A stretch of 64,000 nucleotides of DNA from Desulfomonile tiedjei (GCA_016212925.1 JACRDF010000047.1:310001-374000), one strand, 5' to 3'. Positions 34,381 to 43,667 are shown, counted from the first letter of the stretch. The notes: generated from the sequence alone by a model not told the origin. A program made the numbers and translations.

Positions 34381-35496
34381 ATGCCAAAGGATAAAGATAA
34401 GAGATCTGGATTTTCGAATCTCGTTGGTACGCGTTCAGATTCCAACATTCTAAACCCAGCCCGCATCTATGCAGTCCCACACGAAAGCCGATGCCTGGAC
34501 CCTACTCAGTTGGCCAAACTGGAACAATCTTTTCGCTCATGGGCAGATGCTTCACCACGCGCCGACACACGCACTTCCAGAAGACGTATTTTATTGATCT
34601 TTCTGCTAATTCGTTACACCGGTGCGCGGCTTAATGAAGTATTGACCCTTGATCTCCGCAAACATATCGATGTTTCCAAACGCGTCGTGCATTACGGCAA
34701 CGTCAAGGAAGCTGACAATAGGCCTCACCGCGAGGTACAGATTTCATCGGAATTGATGTCTGAAATTCAAATGGCGTTGAATGACTCCGCTTTTGGCGAA
34801 GAGGTGGGTTCATTGCTAAGGGTGGATCAAGGGCATGTCCGACGCAAGTTTTATGAACGGTCTGTGGCCTGCGGTTTTGCGCAAGATCTCGGTTCCCCGA
34901 ATGCCATTCGTCGGGCCAGGGCCGTTGAACTGATGCGAAGCAACATGCCGTTGCCGGTGGTACAACGGGTTCTCGGCCATTCGACTCCGAATCTTACCGC
35001 GTCCTTGGTCACGTTTTCTGACGAAGATATCCATCAGGTCACGAGACATTTCATTGAAAGGGAAAGCCGCAGGAAAACCAGCGCGCGTAACACATTTTTC
35101 GGAAAAATCGGCAATGTTCGGAGAGGAGACATTCAATCCCGAGTCGAACTTGTCACCGTCGGCGGAGACGTGGTGACCACTGTGATTACCAACAACAGTC
35201 TGAAGGGGCTGGGACTGAAAGTAGGCTCATTGGTTATCGCTGAAGTCAAAGCGCCCTGGGTCATATTGCAGAAGGCGCATGTCGAACCCTTGTGCACCGC
35301 GGAGAACATGTTTCACGGTACAGTGACCCAAATCCTCCGCGGCAAAATCACCACCGAATTTATTGTTCGCATACAGGACGGCACGCAATTGTGCTCTCTG
35401 GTGACCGAAGAGAGCAGGCGCAAGCTCGACATCAATGAAGGTGACAAGGTTTGGGTAATGTTCAACAGCTTTGCCGTAATTTTGCATGTCGATTAG
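34381..35496 (+). CDS. TunR-type regulator: inactive integrase domain plus two TOBE (Mop) domains
   Basis: A 371-residue fusion. Residues about 40-235 follow the tyrosine-recombinase fold: RYTGARLNEVLTLDL keeps the first catalytic Arg, NAIRRARAVEL keeps the second Arg but has Asn where His is usual, and LGHSTPNLTASLVTF keeps the later His but has Val where the catalytic Tyr should be. Recombination is therefore unlikely. Residues about 243-370 are two molybdate/tungstate-binding TOBE modules (VTTVITNNSLKGLGLKVGS and GDKVWVMFNSFAVILHV). I recall this architecture from TunR, a tungstate-responsive regulator of sulfate reducers. The start is uncertain: ATG 34381 has AGGAA upstream; ATG 34363 and TTG 34351 are alternatives. 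Confidence 0.82.
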   Translation: MPKDKDKRSGFSNLVGTRSDSNILNPARIYAVPHESRCLDPTQLAKLEQSFRSWADASPRADTRTSRRRILLIFLLIRYTGARLNEVLTLDLRKHIDVSKRVVHYGNVKEADNRPHREVQISSELMSEIQMALNDSAFGEEVGSLLRVDQGHVRRKFYERSVACGFAQDLGSPNAIRRARAVELMRSNMPLPVVQRVLGHSTPNLTASLVTFSDEDIHQVTRHFIERESRRKTSARNTFFGKIGNVRRGDIQSRVELVTVGGDVVTTVITNNSLKGLGLKVGSLVIAEVKAPWVILQKAHVEPLCTAENMFHGTVTQILRGKITTEFIVRIQDGTQLCSLVTEESRRKLDINEGDKVWVMFNSFAVILHVD

Positions 35497-35527
35497 CTTA
35501 AGGTATTCGAGAGTAACGTCTCCGGAA

Positions 35528-35570
35528 TGATGCTCTTGGAGAGAGGTAATCCTACCAGCGCACCTCAATT
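35528..35570. repeat. 43-nt repeat, copy 2
   Basis: This matches copy 1 at 33014 in 40 of 43 positions by direct reading. It lies 32 bases after the TunR-like gene. The flanking stem seen in copy 1 is weaker here. Confidence 0.65.
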
Positions 35571-35682
35571 TCATTTCTCCCGGCAAATACCCGCACCCAA
35601 ACTAACTCGCCATAACATATCGGTTGCGGGAAGTACCGTCGAAAGCCTCGGATAACTCAAAGCCGTTGGCACCGAACACAGT

Positions 35683-35746
35683 CGGCGGGCACGGCCCGCC
35701 TACAGGAGGCGGCCCTCCGGAACCGTAGGGCGGGCCGTGCCCGCCG
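35683..35746. repeat. Long GC-rich palindromic repeat, copy 1
   Basis: The left arm CGGCGGGCACGGCCCGCC-TAC pairs with a right arm that is its complement plus one extra C, around a 20-base centre. A second copy with the same arms is at 53115. It fills the gap between the TunR-like and SLC13 genes; no gene is seen there. Confidence 0.75.
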
Positions 35747-35851
35747 CATTATGGTGACTGCAAAAAAGAACCGCGAGAAATCGGCGTCTTCTTGCCAATA
35801 GCTGGGACGATTCCGAAAATACTTTTGGCCACGCCCGTAAATTGCGCGGAC

Positions 35852-37618
35852 TTAGAATGGCCAAACCAGAGGAATGATCAGAATCGCTGTAGTTGCCGTT
35901 ATAATGTCCATGGGAATACCTACGCGAAGAAAATCGGAGAAATGGTATCCTCCAGGTCCATAAACCATCATGTTCGTCTGGTACCCGAAAGGAGTGGCAA
36001 AAGCCACCGACGCAGCCATCATGACCGCCATGGCAAAAGGTGTGACACTCACGCCAAGGGTTTGAGCAGTGGTCATCGCGATGGGGAAAACGAGCACCGC
36101 TGCCGCCGCATGCGAAATGATTTCGGTCAGTACCAGAGTCAAAAGGTAGATGGCCGCCAGATTCATCCAGGCATTCGACCCGGCAAGCGCTGTCACACTC
36201 GATGCGATGCCTTCCGCGGCTCCTGTTTTAAGCATGGCCGCGCCCAGCCCAAGCGCAGCCGCTATGGTCAGTAGCACCCCTGTATCTATGCTACGTCGCG
36301 CTTCGGTCCCACTGACACAACCTGTCATGATCATTAGGCCAGCGGCGAGCATAGCAGCCTTAACCATGCTTAGCCACTCCAGGGACGCCAGCACGACCAT
36401 GAGACCCAGTATGGCCAATGAAACCCAAGCGCGCTCATGTCGAGGTGGGCTGGAATCCTCGATGGGGCTTACCAGATAGAAATCTCTCGAATTGCGCTGC
36501 TGCTCGATAAAACTTTCATGTGCTTCCAACAAGAGAACATCACCGGGACGCAGTATGATGTTTGCGACATTTTGCTGAAGCCGCTGGCCGTGCCTTGCAA
36601 CGGCCATCACCACCGCGTCGTACCGGGAACGGAACCGTCCCTGCCGGACAGACCTGCCGACGATCGGGCATCCCGGGGACACGACCGCTTCAATGAGCAG
36701 CCGCTCCGAGCGAGGAACGTCGAGCCTGAAAACCTGATCTGTTGCAGGCTTCAGACCTTTGATTTTTTGCAGCTCAGCCACTGCCTCCCCACCTCCAACA
36801 AACACCAGGCGGTCCTCGGCCTCCAGCGGCTCATCGGACGCGACCGCCGCGATCACATGTCCTTTCCTGTCGATCTCAGCCACATACGCGCCCGCGAAAT
36901 GTCCCAAGCCGGCCTCTTCCAAGGTCTTCCCTACGAGACTGCTGTCAGGCTCCACTATCATCTCGACGGTGTACTCGCGGGCGCTCTCGAACTCGCTGGA
37001 TGCAGGGTGTCGATCCGGAACCAACTTCATCAGAGGAATAATGAAGGCTATTCCGATTATCCCTATCGGAATGCCGACCCAAGCCGGAGCGAAGAAACTG
37101 AACGGCTCCATTTTGGCCTGATGGGTAATAAGCCCGTTGACTATGAGATTGGGCGCGGTACCGATGATTGTGCACATCCCGCCCACAATCGTCGCATAGC
37201 TAAGTGGCATCATCAGGTCGGAAACGCGAAGGTCGTAGCGTCGGGCCCAGTCCTTCACAGCGGGGATCATGATCGCTACTTGGGGTGTATTATTCGTAAA
37301 ATTGCTGATGACGGCGGCTGGTATCATCATTTTCAGTTGCGCGCGGAGAGTCGATGCAGTCGGTCCCAGCAGCCGTTCCACGATGATCTGCGTCACACCT
37401 GTCTGCCGGAGGCCCTCAGCCACGATATAGAGCACCCCTACGGTCACCATGCCTTCATTGGCCAGTCCGGCCAGGGCGTCTTGAGGCGTCAATATCCCGG
37501 TAATCAGAAGGAGCGTCACGCCTCCCATGAGCACGGTGTCCGGGCCGATGTCCGTCAGGGACAGAAACCCAAGCATTACAGCGACCACAGTGATCGTATA
37601 CCACGCTTCAAACCCCAT
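35852..37618 (-). CDS. SLC13-family permease with two TrkA-C-like domains
   Basis: A 588-residue anion transporter. Membrane helices in the first 190 residues include LSLTDIGPDTVLMGGVTLLL and MVTVGVLYIVAEGLRQTGVT, with NFTNNTPQVAIMIPAV and IIGTAPNLIVNGL as the first substrate-site hairpin. Two soluble TrkA-C-like domains follow (about 205-370: LGHFAGAYVAEIDRKGHVIA; RQGRFRSRYDAVVMAVARHG). The second membrane half ends with MMVYGPGGYHFSDFLRVG. Relatives carry sulfate, dicarboxylates or other anions, often with sodium; sulfate is plausible here. The ATG at 37618 has GGAGG five bases upstream. Confidence 0.9.
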   Translation of the reverse strand: MGFEAWYTITVVAVMLGFLSLTDIGPDTVLMGGVTLLLITGILTPQDALAGLANEGMVTVGVLYIVAEGLRQTGVTQIIVERLLGPTASTLRAQLKMMIPAAVISNFTNNTPQVAIMIPAVKDWARRYDLRVSDLMMPLSYATIVGGMCTIIGTAPNLIVNGLITHQAKMEPFSFFAPAWVGIPIGIIGIAFIIPLMKLVPDRHPASSEFESAREYTVEMIVEPDSSLVGKTLEEAGLGHFAGAYVAEIDRKGHVIAAVASDEPLEAEDRLVFVGGGEAVAELQKIKGLKPATDQVFRLDVPRSERLLIEAVVSPGCPIVGRSVRQGRFRSRYDAVVMAVARHGQRLQQNVANIILRPGDVLLLEAHESFIEQQRNSRDFYLVSPIEDSSPPRHERAWVSLAILGLMVVLASLEWLSMVKAAMLAAGLMIMTGCVSGTEARRSIDTGVLLTIAAALGLGAAMLKTGAAEGIASSVTALAGSNAWMNLAAIYLLTLVLTEIISHAAAAVLVFPIAMTTAQTLGVSVTPFAMAVMMAASVAFATPFGYQTNMMVYGPGGYHFSDFLRVGIPMDIITATTAILIIPLVWPF

Positions 37619-38063
37619 TCCGGCCTCCGGCAAGCAACAGCGTCGCCAAATCTATGTATTTCGCCATGACCGACGATCTTCCACTTCAAGAAACGTTAAA
37701 TTTGAAGACCAGATAGACGGAACTCCCTTCGCTCCGTCACGGGAATTACTGGATAGGGACCGGTCAGTCTTGGAGCAACGAGCACTAGATAACAGAGGCA
37801 CTAAACTTCCGGTTGCAACTATCTCTGACAAGGTCGTAACAATTCTCGGGCCATAATGATAGCTCCAAACCGGCCGAATCGTCTCCTGGTTTTTTGGCCA
37901 AACTAGCGAACCTGCTGAGGGCGACCCACAGAAACGGGGCGCCCAATAACGTGAAAATTTTCAAAAGAAAAACTAATTTCGTAGCTCCGAATGGTCCTCG
38001 GTTCCCAAATACAAACATCTATCCCAAAAAATTTGCATTCACCCATCAGTAGTCAAGGTGGCA
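37619..38063. other. 445-bp intergenic region, nothing recognised
   Basis: This gap lies between two minus-strand genes. I see no protein-like frame with a ribosome site and no strong hairpin. The SLC13 promoter is presumably in the part nearest 37619. Confidence 0.4.
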
Positions 38064-39443
38064 TCAGTTGACGGGATCGACGAGAAGGTTCTCCATGACC
38101 AAATCCATGAAGGCTTCGGCTTCTTGGCGAGTGAACAGACAGGCAGACGCGTGCAGGAGGAAATTCAGTTGGTTGCGAAACACATAGACAATTAGCAGGA
38201 GATGGGTGTTGGAGAGCAGCTTGTACCCCACGCCGTGAACCTCTGAAAGAGTAAAATCACCGCTGTGGGTAAAGCAGGTATTTGCAGTGGGCTTTCCGTT
38301 CTTCGTTTCCGGCCAGATTACTCCCAGCAGAGTTATTGCCATTGAAAACTGATGCTGGTTCATGATGAAGTTGACGATTTTGCTTCTGGCGGCAAACGGA
38401 AAAGGCCTGAGCACTGCGTTCATTCGGGAGATGTCCTGGTAAAACTTGAAATCCATCTGCCTGCGGAATTGTTTGATACGAGACAAGGCCACTGATTTTG
38501 CAAAAGCTGCGGGACTTTTCCGCTCTTCGGGCTGTGACCTGAAAAAGATCAGTCCACTATTATTAACGGTGTTGAAGGTCCTGAACCGCCCTTTCATATT
38601 GACCGTCATGGATGTGGTCAAGATCCCGGGCGTTTTGTTGAAATGTTCATTCCATCGGTCAATAGCTATGTTGGTGCCAACCACCAGGTGATCCACCAAA
38701 GAGCCTCTGCCGGACGATGGCTTCGTGATGGCCTCGGTTTGTGCGATAGATAGTTTTCGCTTTACGTGATGTTGCCTGGCATCCTGTAGGCTACCACTTC
38801 CCGCAGGGAGCGTAGTCTTGTCCATGAAATGCCCCAGTGTGTCCCGTACGTTTGAGAGGACCTGCTTGAAGGAAGGTTTTTTCACCTGCACCATTCTTTT
38901 CTGCAGGGTGGACATCGCGTGCGGTTGGCAAGCCCATTCCGGCTTACTTCCTTTCATGATTTTGTCGTACCTCTCGAACATCTTCTTCCCCACCTCCGCA
39001 GCGGTCCCACCGTCGGCCACCACATGGTGGGCTACCTGCGCGATCACATGGTGGTCCTCGGCTACACGAACGATGTGGTATTTCAGCGCCGGCTTGTTGA
39101 AGAGGTCCCAGTGAGCGTCAAGTCGCGGGGCCAAATGGTCCATAAGGCTGGATAAAACCGAGGATGTTCCTTCAACCTGGAGTTCGGAAAACACTACTGG
39201 AATGGTAAAATCCGGGCGATATTCCCTGAGGAGGTAATGTCTCCCCCAATTTCTAACTTCTTTGAGGCACGTCATAAGCTCCGGAAAATCTTGAGGAAGC
39301 TGACTAATTGCTAACCTCAGACCATCCAAGTCAAACGGTCCTTGCGCCTCGACGGCATTCATCAAGACGTTCTTTGTATTGCCGTGGCTGGAAAGCGCCA
39401 GCATCTCTGACAGCGCATCCAGCTTGGAAGAGGTTTCTCGCAT
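38064..39443 (-). CDS. Stand-alone condensation-domain-like acyltransferase
   Basis: A 459-residue soluble protein. Its key motif is AHHVVADGG (about residues 138-146), the H-H-x-x-x-D-G active site of CoA-dependent acyltransferases and NRPS condensation domains. The second-half elements TTSMTVNMKGRF and GDFTLSEVHGVGYKLL take the place of the structural blocks of that fold. No carrier protein or adenylation domain is nearby, so a free acyltransferase (as in PapA- or wax-ester-type enzymes) is more likely than a peptide synthetase. Donor and acceptor are unknown. RBS GGCGAGG abuts the ATG. Confidence 0.7.
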   Translation of the reverse strand: MRETSSKLDALSEMLALSSHGNTKNVLMNAVEAQGPFDLDGLRLAISQLPQDFPELMTCLKEVRNWGRHYLLREYRPDFTIPVVFSELQVEGTSSVLSSLMDHLAPRLDAHWDLFNKPALKYHIVRVAEDHHVIAQVAHHVVADGGTAAEVGKKMFERYDKIMKGSKPEWACQPHAMSTLQKRMVQVKKPSFKQVLSNVRDTLGHFMDKTTLPAGSGSLQDARQHHVKRKLSIAQTEAITKPSSGRGSLVDHLVVGTNIAIDRWNEHFNKTPGILTTSMTVNMKGRFRTFNTVNNSGLIFFRSQPEERKSPAAFAKSVALSRIKQFRRQMDFKFYQDISRMNAVLRPFPFAARSKIVNFIMNQHQFSMAITLLGVIWPETKNGKPTANTCFTHSGDFTLSEVHGVGYKLLSNTHLLLIVYVFRNQLNFLLHASACLFTRQEAEAFMDLVMENLLVDPVN

Positions 39444-39529
39444 CCTCGCCCCTTGCGAATGGTAGGCCTGCGCATCTTATTCCGATGCGCATTCAAGATG
39501 GTGTACTGATTTCCAGTGGAGCCCCACAC

Positions 39530-39973
39530 TCACGGTTCACCCAGCGCCTTCAAAATCACTCTCATGGTGATCGGGGCCAGATTATAGGATTGCAGCTCTC
39601 CTTTTTCCACCCATGCGGCCTCGAGCGCGTCCGAACCCGCGCGAAGTATTCCACCAGTCGTCCGGCACAAGTAGTCCGCCAATACATAATGATGCCGGAT
39701 AAGGCCGGTCTCGTCCGGGAAAATTCGTTCCACCAGTTCCACGAGGTCGAGAGGCTCCACGTCCAGGCCGGTTTCTTCCTGCGCTTCCCTGGTTACCGCG
39801 TCCACCAGGGTTTCCCCGACTTGAACCAATCCGCCGGGAATGCTCCATTCTCCCAGGGAAGGAGGCGTTCCTCGCCGAACCAGCACAATCCGACTCCCCT
39901 CAACGATAAGCGCGCCTACTCCTACCAAAGGGACCGGGGGATACTCTCGCTGTATTTCACGTTGCTCTGTCAA
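39530..39973 (-). CDS. NUDIX hydrolase
   Basis: A 147-residue hydrolase of nucleoside-diphosphate-linked compounds. The NUDIX box is GGLVQVGETLVDAVTREAQE followed by ETG, with the metal-binding glutamates in place (about residues 46-68). The preceding VGVGALIVEGSRIVLVRRG and SLGEWSIPG match the ADP-ribose/ADP-sugar pyrophosphatase style. The frame begins with a TTG and no ATG is available near it, so the exact start is unsure. It lies between the acyltransferase and GAPDH-like genes in the same direction, with gaps of about 90-125 bases. Confidence 0.88.
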   Translation of the reverse strand: MTEQREIQREYPPVPLVGVGALIVEGSRIVLVRRGTPPSLGEWSIPGGLVQVGETLVDAVTREAQEETGLDVEPLDLVELVERIFPDETGLIRHHYVLADYLCRTTGGILRAGSDALEAAWVEKGELQSYNLAPITMRVILKALGEP

Positions 39974-40097
39974 AGATTAGACTACCAAATAAACGCGGCA
40001 ACCCCTCCCGATGATTGGAGTCCAAAAGGGAGGGGCTGACTTTACGCTTCATTTCTATATACACAATTCATCCGGAAGGGCAGCGTCCCTTCAGAAC

Positions 40098-41171
40098 CTA
40101 AACCTCTGAAAAGAAATACGGCTTGAGGCACTCGGTGCGCTCGGTGTATGTCTTCGGGTCCAGGAACCAGGTCACTGCACTGAAAGAGCTGAGTAGCGAG
40201 TTCCCATCCTGGGGAGTGAAACAAAAGCCTATAACATCATGGCCCTTTCGAACCTCCAAACAAGGCTCCACTATTACCGTCTGGTTCAGGATACGCCCGA
40301 AATAGCCATGATCTCGCCCGAAGGAAAAGACCTCGCAGGCCGCCTGCTTCTTGGTCATGCTGATGCGCTCATCACTTCTGAATCGAGCGATCACCTCTTC
40401 CTTGGTAACGGCCCTCTTGAGCTTCAAGGTAAAGTATATGCAGTGCATGTACTGAGTATTTAATTTCAGAGCCGAGGAAAACAGGTTCAGATCCAGTCCT
40501 CTGGTTCGAAATAAATGGTAGGCGTCCCGCGCATGATGGGTGCCGAAAACCGGGTCTCCATGTTTGCCCACGTCGGGCGAGGGCACAAAGCCCTTCACCT
40601 GGCTGATGTCATTGGCCCTCCTGATGCACAGGAAACGCGCTTCCTCCAGATTGTCGTCGCCGTCCACCAGGGCCACTGAGTGGATCAGTGCGCACAGGTT
40701 GTGAGTGTTGCAGCTCACAATCTGAACATACCGATCTTTCCCGACTTCCAGGGCGTCATCGTTGATCCCCCGCGCGTACATCTTGCCGAATCCGAATTCA
40801 CTTCCCTGGGCTATGAATCCCTTGGTGTTGGCCAGATATTTCTCATAGAATTCGTGTTTGTTGGAAATGCCGACTCCCGAGGGAGTGCAATCCACAACCA
40901 CATCCGCCTTGGCCAGCGCCTCTTCGTGAACCATTGTCGGTTTTAGCCCAAGGGCCTCGAAATCTCCGATTTTGTCCTCGTCGGTAATCAACTTTGCCCC
41001 TCGGGCAATAAGGGCCTTAACTTTCGGCAAATCCCGCGGGAGTGGGGAACGCTTGTGAAAAGTGATTTCGGAGAATCCCGCTTGGTCTTTAAAAGAGCAT
41101 AGCAATCCGATAAGCGGTTCCCCTATGGTGCCTGTCCCTACGACATGAACCACACCTTTGTCCTTGCCCAT
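40098..41171 (-). CDS. Type II (archaeal-type) GAPDH-like dehydrogenase
   Basis: A 357-residue protein. The N-terminal Rossmann motif is VVHVVGTGTIGEPLIGLL, followed by ADVVVDCTPSGVGISNK. The catalytic block VQIVSCNTHNLCALI corresponds to the S-C-N-T-x-x-L-C of archaeal type II glyceraldehyde-3-phosphate dehydrogenase, with Cys as the likely nucleophile; LCIRRANDISQVKGFVPSP lines up with the R-R-x-x-D block. Bacterial type I GAPDH reads differently. The substrate could be another phosphorylated aldehyde, since the C-terminal part is diverged. RBS AGGAGAGAGG lies just before the ATG. No other glycolysis gene is nearby. Confidence 0.7.
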   Translation of the reverse strand: MGKDKGVVHVVGTGTIGEPLIGLLCSFKDQAGFSEITFHKRSPLPRDLPKVKALIARGAKLITDEDKIGDFEALGLKPTMVHEEALAKADVVVDCTPSGVGISNKHEFYEKYLANTKGFIAQGSEFGFGKMYARGINDDALEVGKDRYVQIVSCNTHNLCALIHSVALVDGDDNLEEARFLCIRRANDISQVKGFVPSPDVGKHGDPVFGTHHARDAYHLFRTRGLDLNLFSSALKLNTQYMHCIYFTLKLKRAVTKEEVIARFRSDERISMTKKQAACEVFSFGRDHGYFGRILNQTVIVEPCLEVRKGHDVIGFCFTPQDGNSLLSSFSAVTWFLDPKTYTERTECLKPYFFSEV

Positions 41172-41345
41172 TTCCCTCTCTCCTTTCAGGTGATTGTAGT
41201 ATTTCGGAATAATAAGGTAGGTTAACAGTTTTCTGCCAACGGCGCAACAATAGCGACGGGATGCCGGTTAGGCATTCAGTTACAGGGGGGAGAGGAGCCG
41301 GAAAGTCTATTTGGTTGACTCAAAGGGAACTCCATCAGCCGAAAT

Positions 41346-41444
41346 CGTCACTCCAGCGAAAACCGAGGTCCAGGAGCTTCCGAGGATTCTGGATTCCGGC
41401 CCCGGTTTTCACCGGGGTAAACTTGGGGATCGCCGGAATGACGG
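41346..41444. repeat. Dispersed palindromic repeat, diverged copy
   Basis: This begins CGTCACTCCAGCGAA, has GGATTCTGGATTCCGG near the middle and ends GGAATGACGG. The ends match the repeat at 24451. It sits in the 430-base gap between the GAPDH-like and RNase E/G genes; no gene is seen there. Confidence 0.55.
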
Positions 41445-41603
41445 CAAGAACTCCCGCACATAGGTGAATGCTTACGGATGTCAGCAGTCATTCCCGCTTC
41501 AGAAAAAGGGCGATAAAGTCACCCCACACCCTCTCTTGAAGAGGGCGCAAGTGGATTCTTCCCGCGAAACCAAACAGTTGCCGATGCCTCATTCCATCGG
41601 GGC

Positions 41604-43667
41604 TCAGGAAAACGGCAAGAACCTTTGCAGCGAAAATCTTCTTTTCCGGGGCTCTGTTTTCTCCTCTTCCTCCTCTTTCGGAGGTTCTTCCGGAGCAGTT
41701 GCTTGCTGCGGCTCCGAATCAGGGGAAACGCCCTCGTCTACGGCCTCGGTCGCGGCCGGGATTGGCTCTTCGGGCCTTACCTCTATTTCCTCCGCCTCGA
41801 CGGCAAGCTCCTCATCCCGAACTTCGGCCTGTGCTTCCATTTCCACGGGTGGGGGTTCTTCCGAAGGGAAGGATAGGTCCTCGGTTCCCGGAGTGAAGAA
41901 ATCCTCGCCCTTCAACGTGATTCTCGGCTCCGCGGGCCCTTCTTCTTCTATTTCTGCTGAAACCAATTCTTCTTCAACAAAGCCGTATTCCGGGATTACC
42001 TCGGAGGGTATCTCCTCTTCCCGAGGCGGTTCAGGTCTCTTTTTGGTCCTTCTTCTCCTCCTCCCGGGTTTCTTGGCCTGCCTTTTTTCTTCTTCGCCCT
42101 CGACGGGCTCCTCACTCCTTACCTCGACTTCACCCGCTACGGGCAAGGGCAGGTGTTCTTCGATGGATTCGAATATAGGCTGTTCGGTTATTTCTTCTCT
42201 TATGGCCTCCACTGCGATGTCCTTGTCCGGGAGAGCGTGTCTGACCTGAATCGTGATGCGAGACCCGTGCTGATTTTCCAATTCCACCAGAGGCGAGCGC
42301 ATTCTGTTCAGCAAGTACTCAGCCACCCTGGCCGGGACGGTGGCTTTGACTTCGGCAACATCGCTCTTGATCAGCATGGACTTTATTCTTCTGAACACGG
42401 ACAACGCGGCCATTTCGGGCGAGCGCACTTTTCCGTGGCCGTCGCAAAGCGGGCAGTCGAGGTACTCTCCGGTGCCTAGAGACGACTTGAGCCGTTGCCT
42501 GGAGAGTTCCAGCAGCCCCAGGGTCGAGATACGCAGGACCTTGCTTTTTGCTCTGTCCTTTTTCAGGACTGCTTTCACGGCCTTTTCGACTTCCTGCTTG
42601 TGGTTTTTGTGTACCATGTCAATGAAGTCGATGACTATGATCCCTCCAAGGTCCCTCAGCCGGAGCTGCCTCGCGATTTCGGGCGCGGCTTCCATGTTTA
42701 CGCGAAAAGCCGTTTCCTCAATGCCCTTTTCTTTGGTCGCACCGCCGGAGTTAACATCCACGGTCACCATTGCTTCCGTCGGCTCAATCAGGATGTATCC
42801 TCCCGATTTGAGATTGATTCTCTTACGATAGACCTGCTCTATCTGCTCCTCGAGTTGGTACTTGTTAAAGAGAGGGCGTTTTTCCTGATAGAGTTTCACC
42901 AGATTCTCATATCGGGGCATGACCTGATGAAAGAAGTCTCTAACCCTTCTGTGAACCTCTTTATCGTCTACCAGTAACTCGGATATGTCAGAGGAAAAGT
43001 GTTCCCGAATGGATCGAATGACCACGTCATGCTCTTTGTGAAGCAGGCATGGCGAGGGTTTTTGCTCCAAAGTAGTCTCTATGGATTGCCACAGTCTCAG
43101 GAGGTAATCGAGGTCACGGATAAGGTCGGTCTTAGTCCGCCCCATACCTGCCGTCCGTATGATGAACCCCATATTTTCGGGCATCTTCAACTGCTTGAGG
43201 ATTTCTTTCAGTTTCTTTCGCTCTTCTTCGTCTTCGATTTTCCGGGAGACGCCGCAAAGCTCGGTTCCAGGCATCAGCACTAAATAGCGGCCCGCGATCG
43301 AAATGTTGGTTGTAAGGCTGGCCCCTTTGTGCTGGCGTTCCTCCTTGTTTACTTGCACAAGGACGTGGTCGTCTTTCTTGAAAACATCCTGGATGCGGGG
43401 GCGCCTGCGGCCCCCCTCAAACGACTCGGGGAAGTAAGAGGGATGAACGTCATTAATCGACAAGAAACCGTTGCGACTTGCGCCGTAGTCAACAAATACC
43501 GCCTGCAGAGAAGGCTCCACCCGGCTGACCACAGCTTTGTATATGTTTCCAAGCGTGGGTTCGTGCGTTTTGACTGCAACATCAAGCTCTTCGAGAACGC
43601 CGTCGCAAACTACAGCCACTCTGCATTCTTCGGTGTGGCTGGCGTTTATGAGCATTTTTTTTACCAT
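41604..43667 (-). CDS. rng: Ribonuclease E/G
   Basis: A 687-residue endoribonuclease for rRNA maturation and mRNA decay. The S1 domain lies at about residues 37-125 (GNIYKAVVSRVEPSLQAVFV). The catalytic metal site is in ATVTVDVNSGGA-type sequence (AMVTVDVNSGGATKEKG) and IVIDFIDMVHK. The zinc-link cysteines are in DCPLCDGHGKV. From about residue 540 the tail is highly charged: a basic run (RRRRRTKKRPEPP) then a long acidic, proline-rich part and a basic end (RKRRFSLQRFLPFS). Such a tail could bind RNA, membrane or partner enzymes as in RNase E, so rne is an alternative name. It follows engB by 93 bases. Confidence 0.92.
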   Translation of the reverse strand: MVKKMLINASHTEECRVAVVCDGVLEELDVAVKTHEPTLGNIYKAVVSRVEPSLQAVFVDYGASRNGFLSINDVHPSYFPESFEGGRRRPRIQDVFKKDDHVLVQVNKEERQHKGASLTTNISIAGRYLVLMPGTELCGVSRKIEDEEERKKLKEILKQLKMPENMGFIIRTAGMGRTKTDLIRDLDYLLRLWQSIETTLEQKPSPCLLHKEHDVVIRSIREHFSSDISELLVDDKEVHRRVRDFFHQVMPRYENLVKLYQEKRPLFNKYQLEEQIEQVYRKRINLKSGGYILIEPTEAMVTVDVNSGGATKEKGIEETAFRVNMEAAPEIARQLRLRDLGGIIVIDFIDMVHKNHKQEVEKAVKAVLKKDRAKSKVLRISTLGLLELSRQRLKSSLGTGEYLDCPLCDGHGKVRSPEMAALSVFRRIKSMLIKSDVAEVKATVPARVAEYLLNRMRSPLVELENQHGSRITIQVRHALPDKDIAVEAIREEITEQPIFESIEEHLPLPVAGEVEVRSEEPVEGEEEKRQAKKPGRRRRRTKKRPEPPREEEIPSEVIPEYGFVEEELVSAEIEEEGPAEPRITLKGEDFFTPGTEDLSFPSEEPPPVEMEAQAEVRDEELAVEAEEIEVRPEEPIPAATEAVDEGVSPDSEPQQATAPEEPPKEEEEEKTEPRKRRFSLQRFLPFS

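Noticed and set aside
34381-35496. Integrase as a sign of a genomic island or prophage
   Set aside because: The catalytic Tyr and one His are replaced, two TOBE domains are fused, and there is no tRNA, attachment-site pair or phage gene nearby.
36437-37669. Long plus-strand open frame of 410 codons
   Set aside because: It lies wholly opposite the SLC13 permease gene, which has clear family motifs; the plus-strand product is rich in His, Arg and Pro and has no motif.
41604-42090. Repeat-like acidic tail of RNase E/G as a separate gene or frameshift
   Set aside because: The frame is continuous with the catalytic part, and acidic, disordered tails are common in this family.
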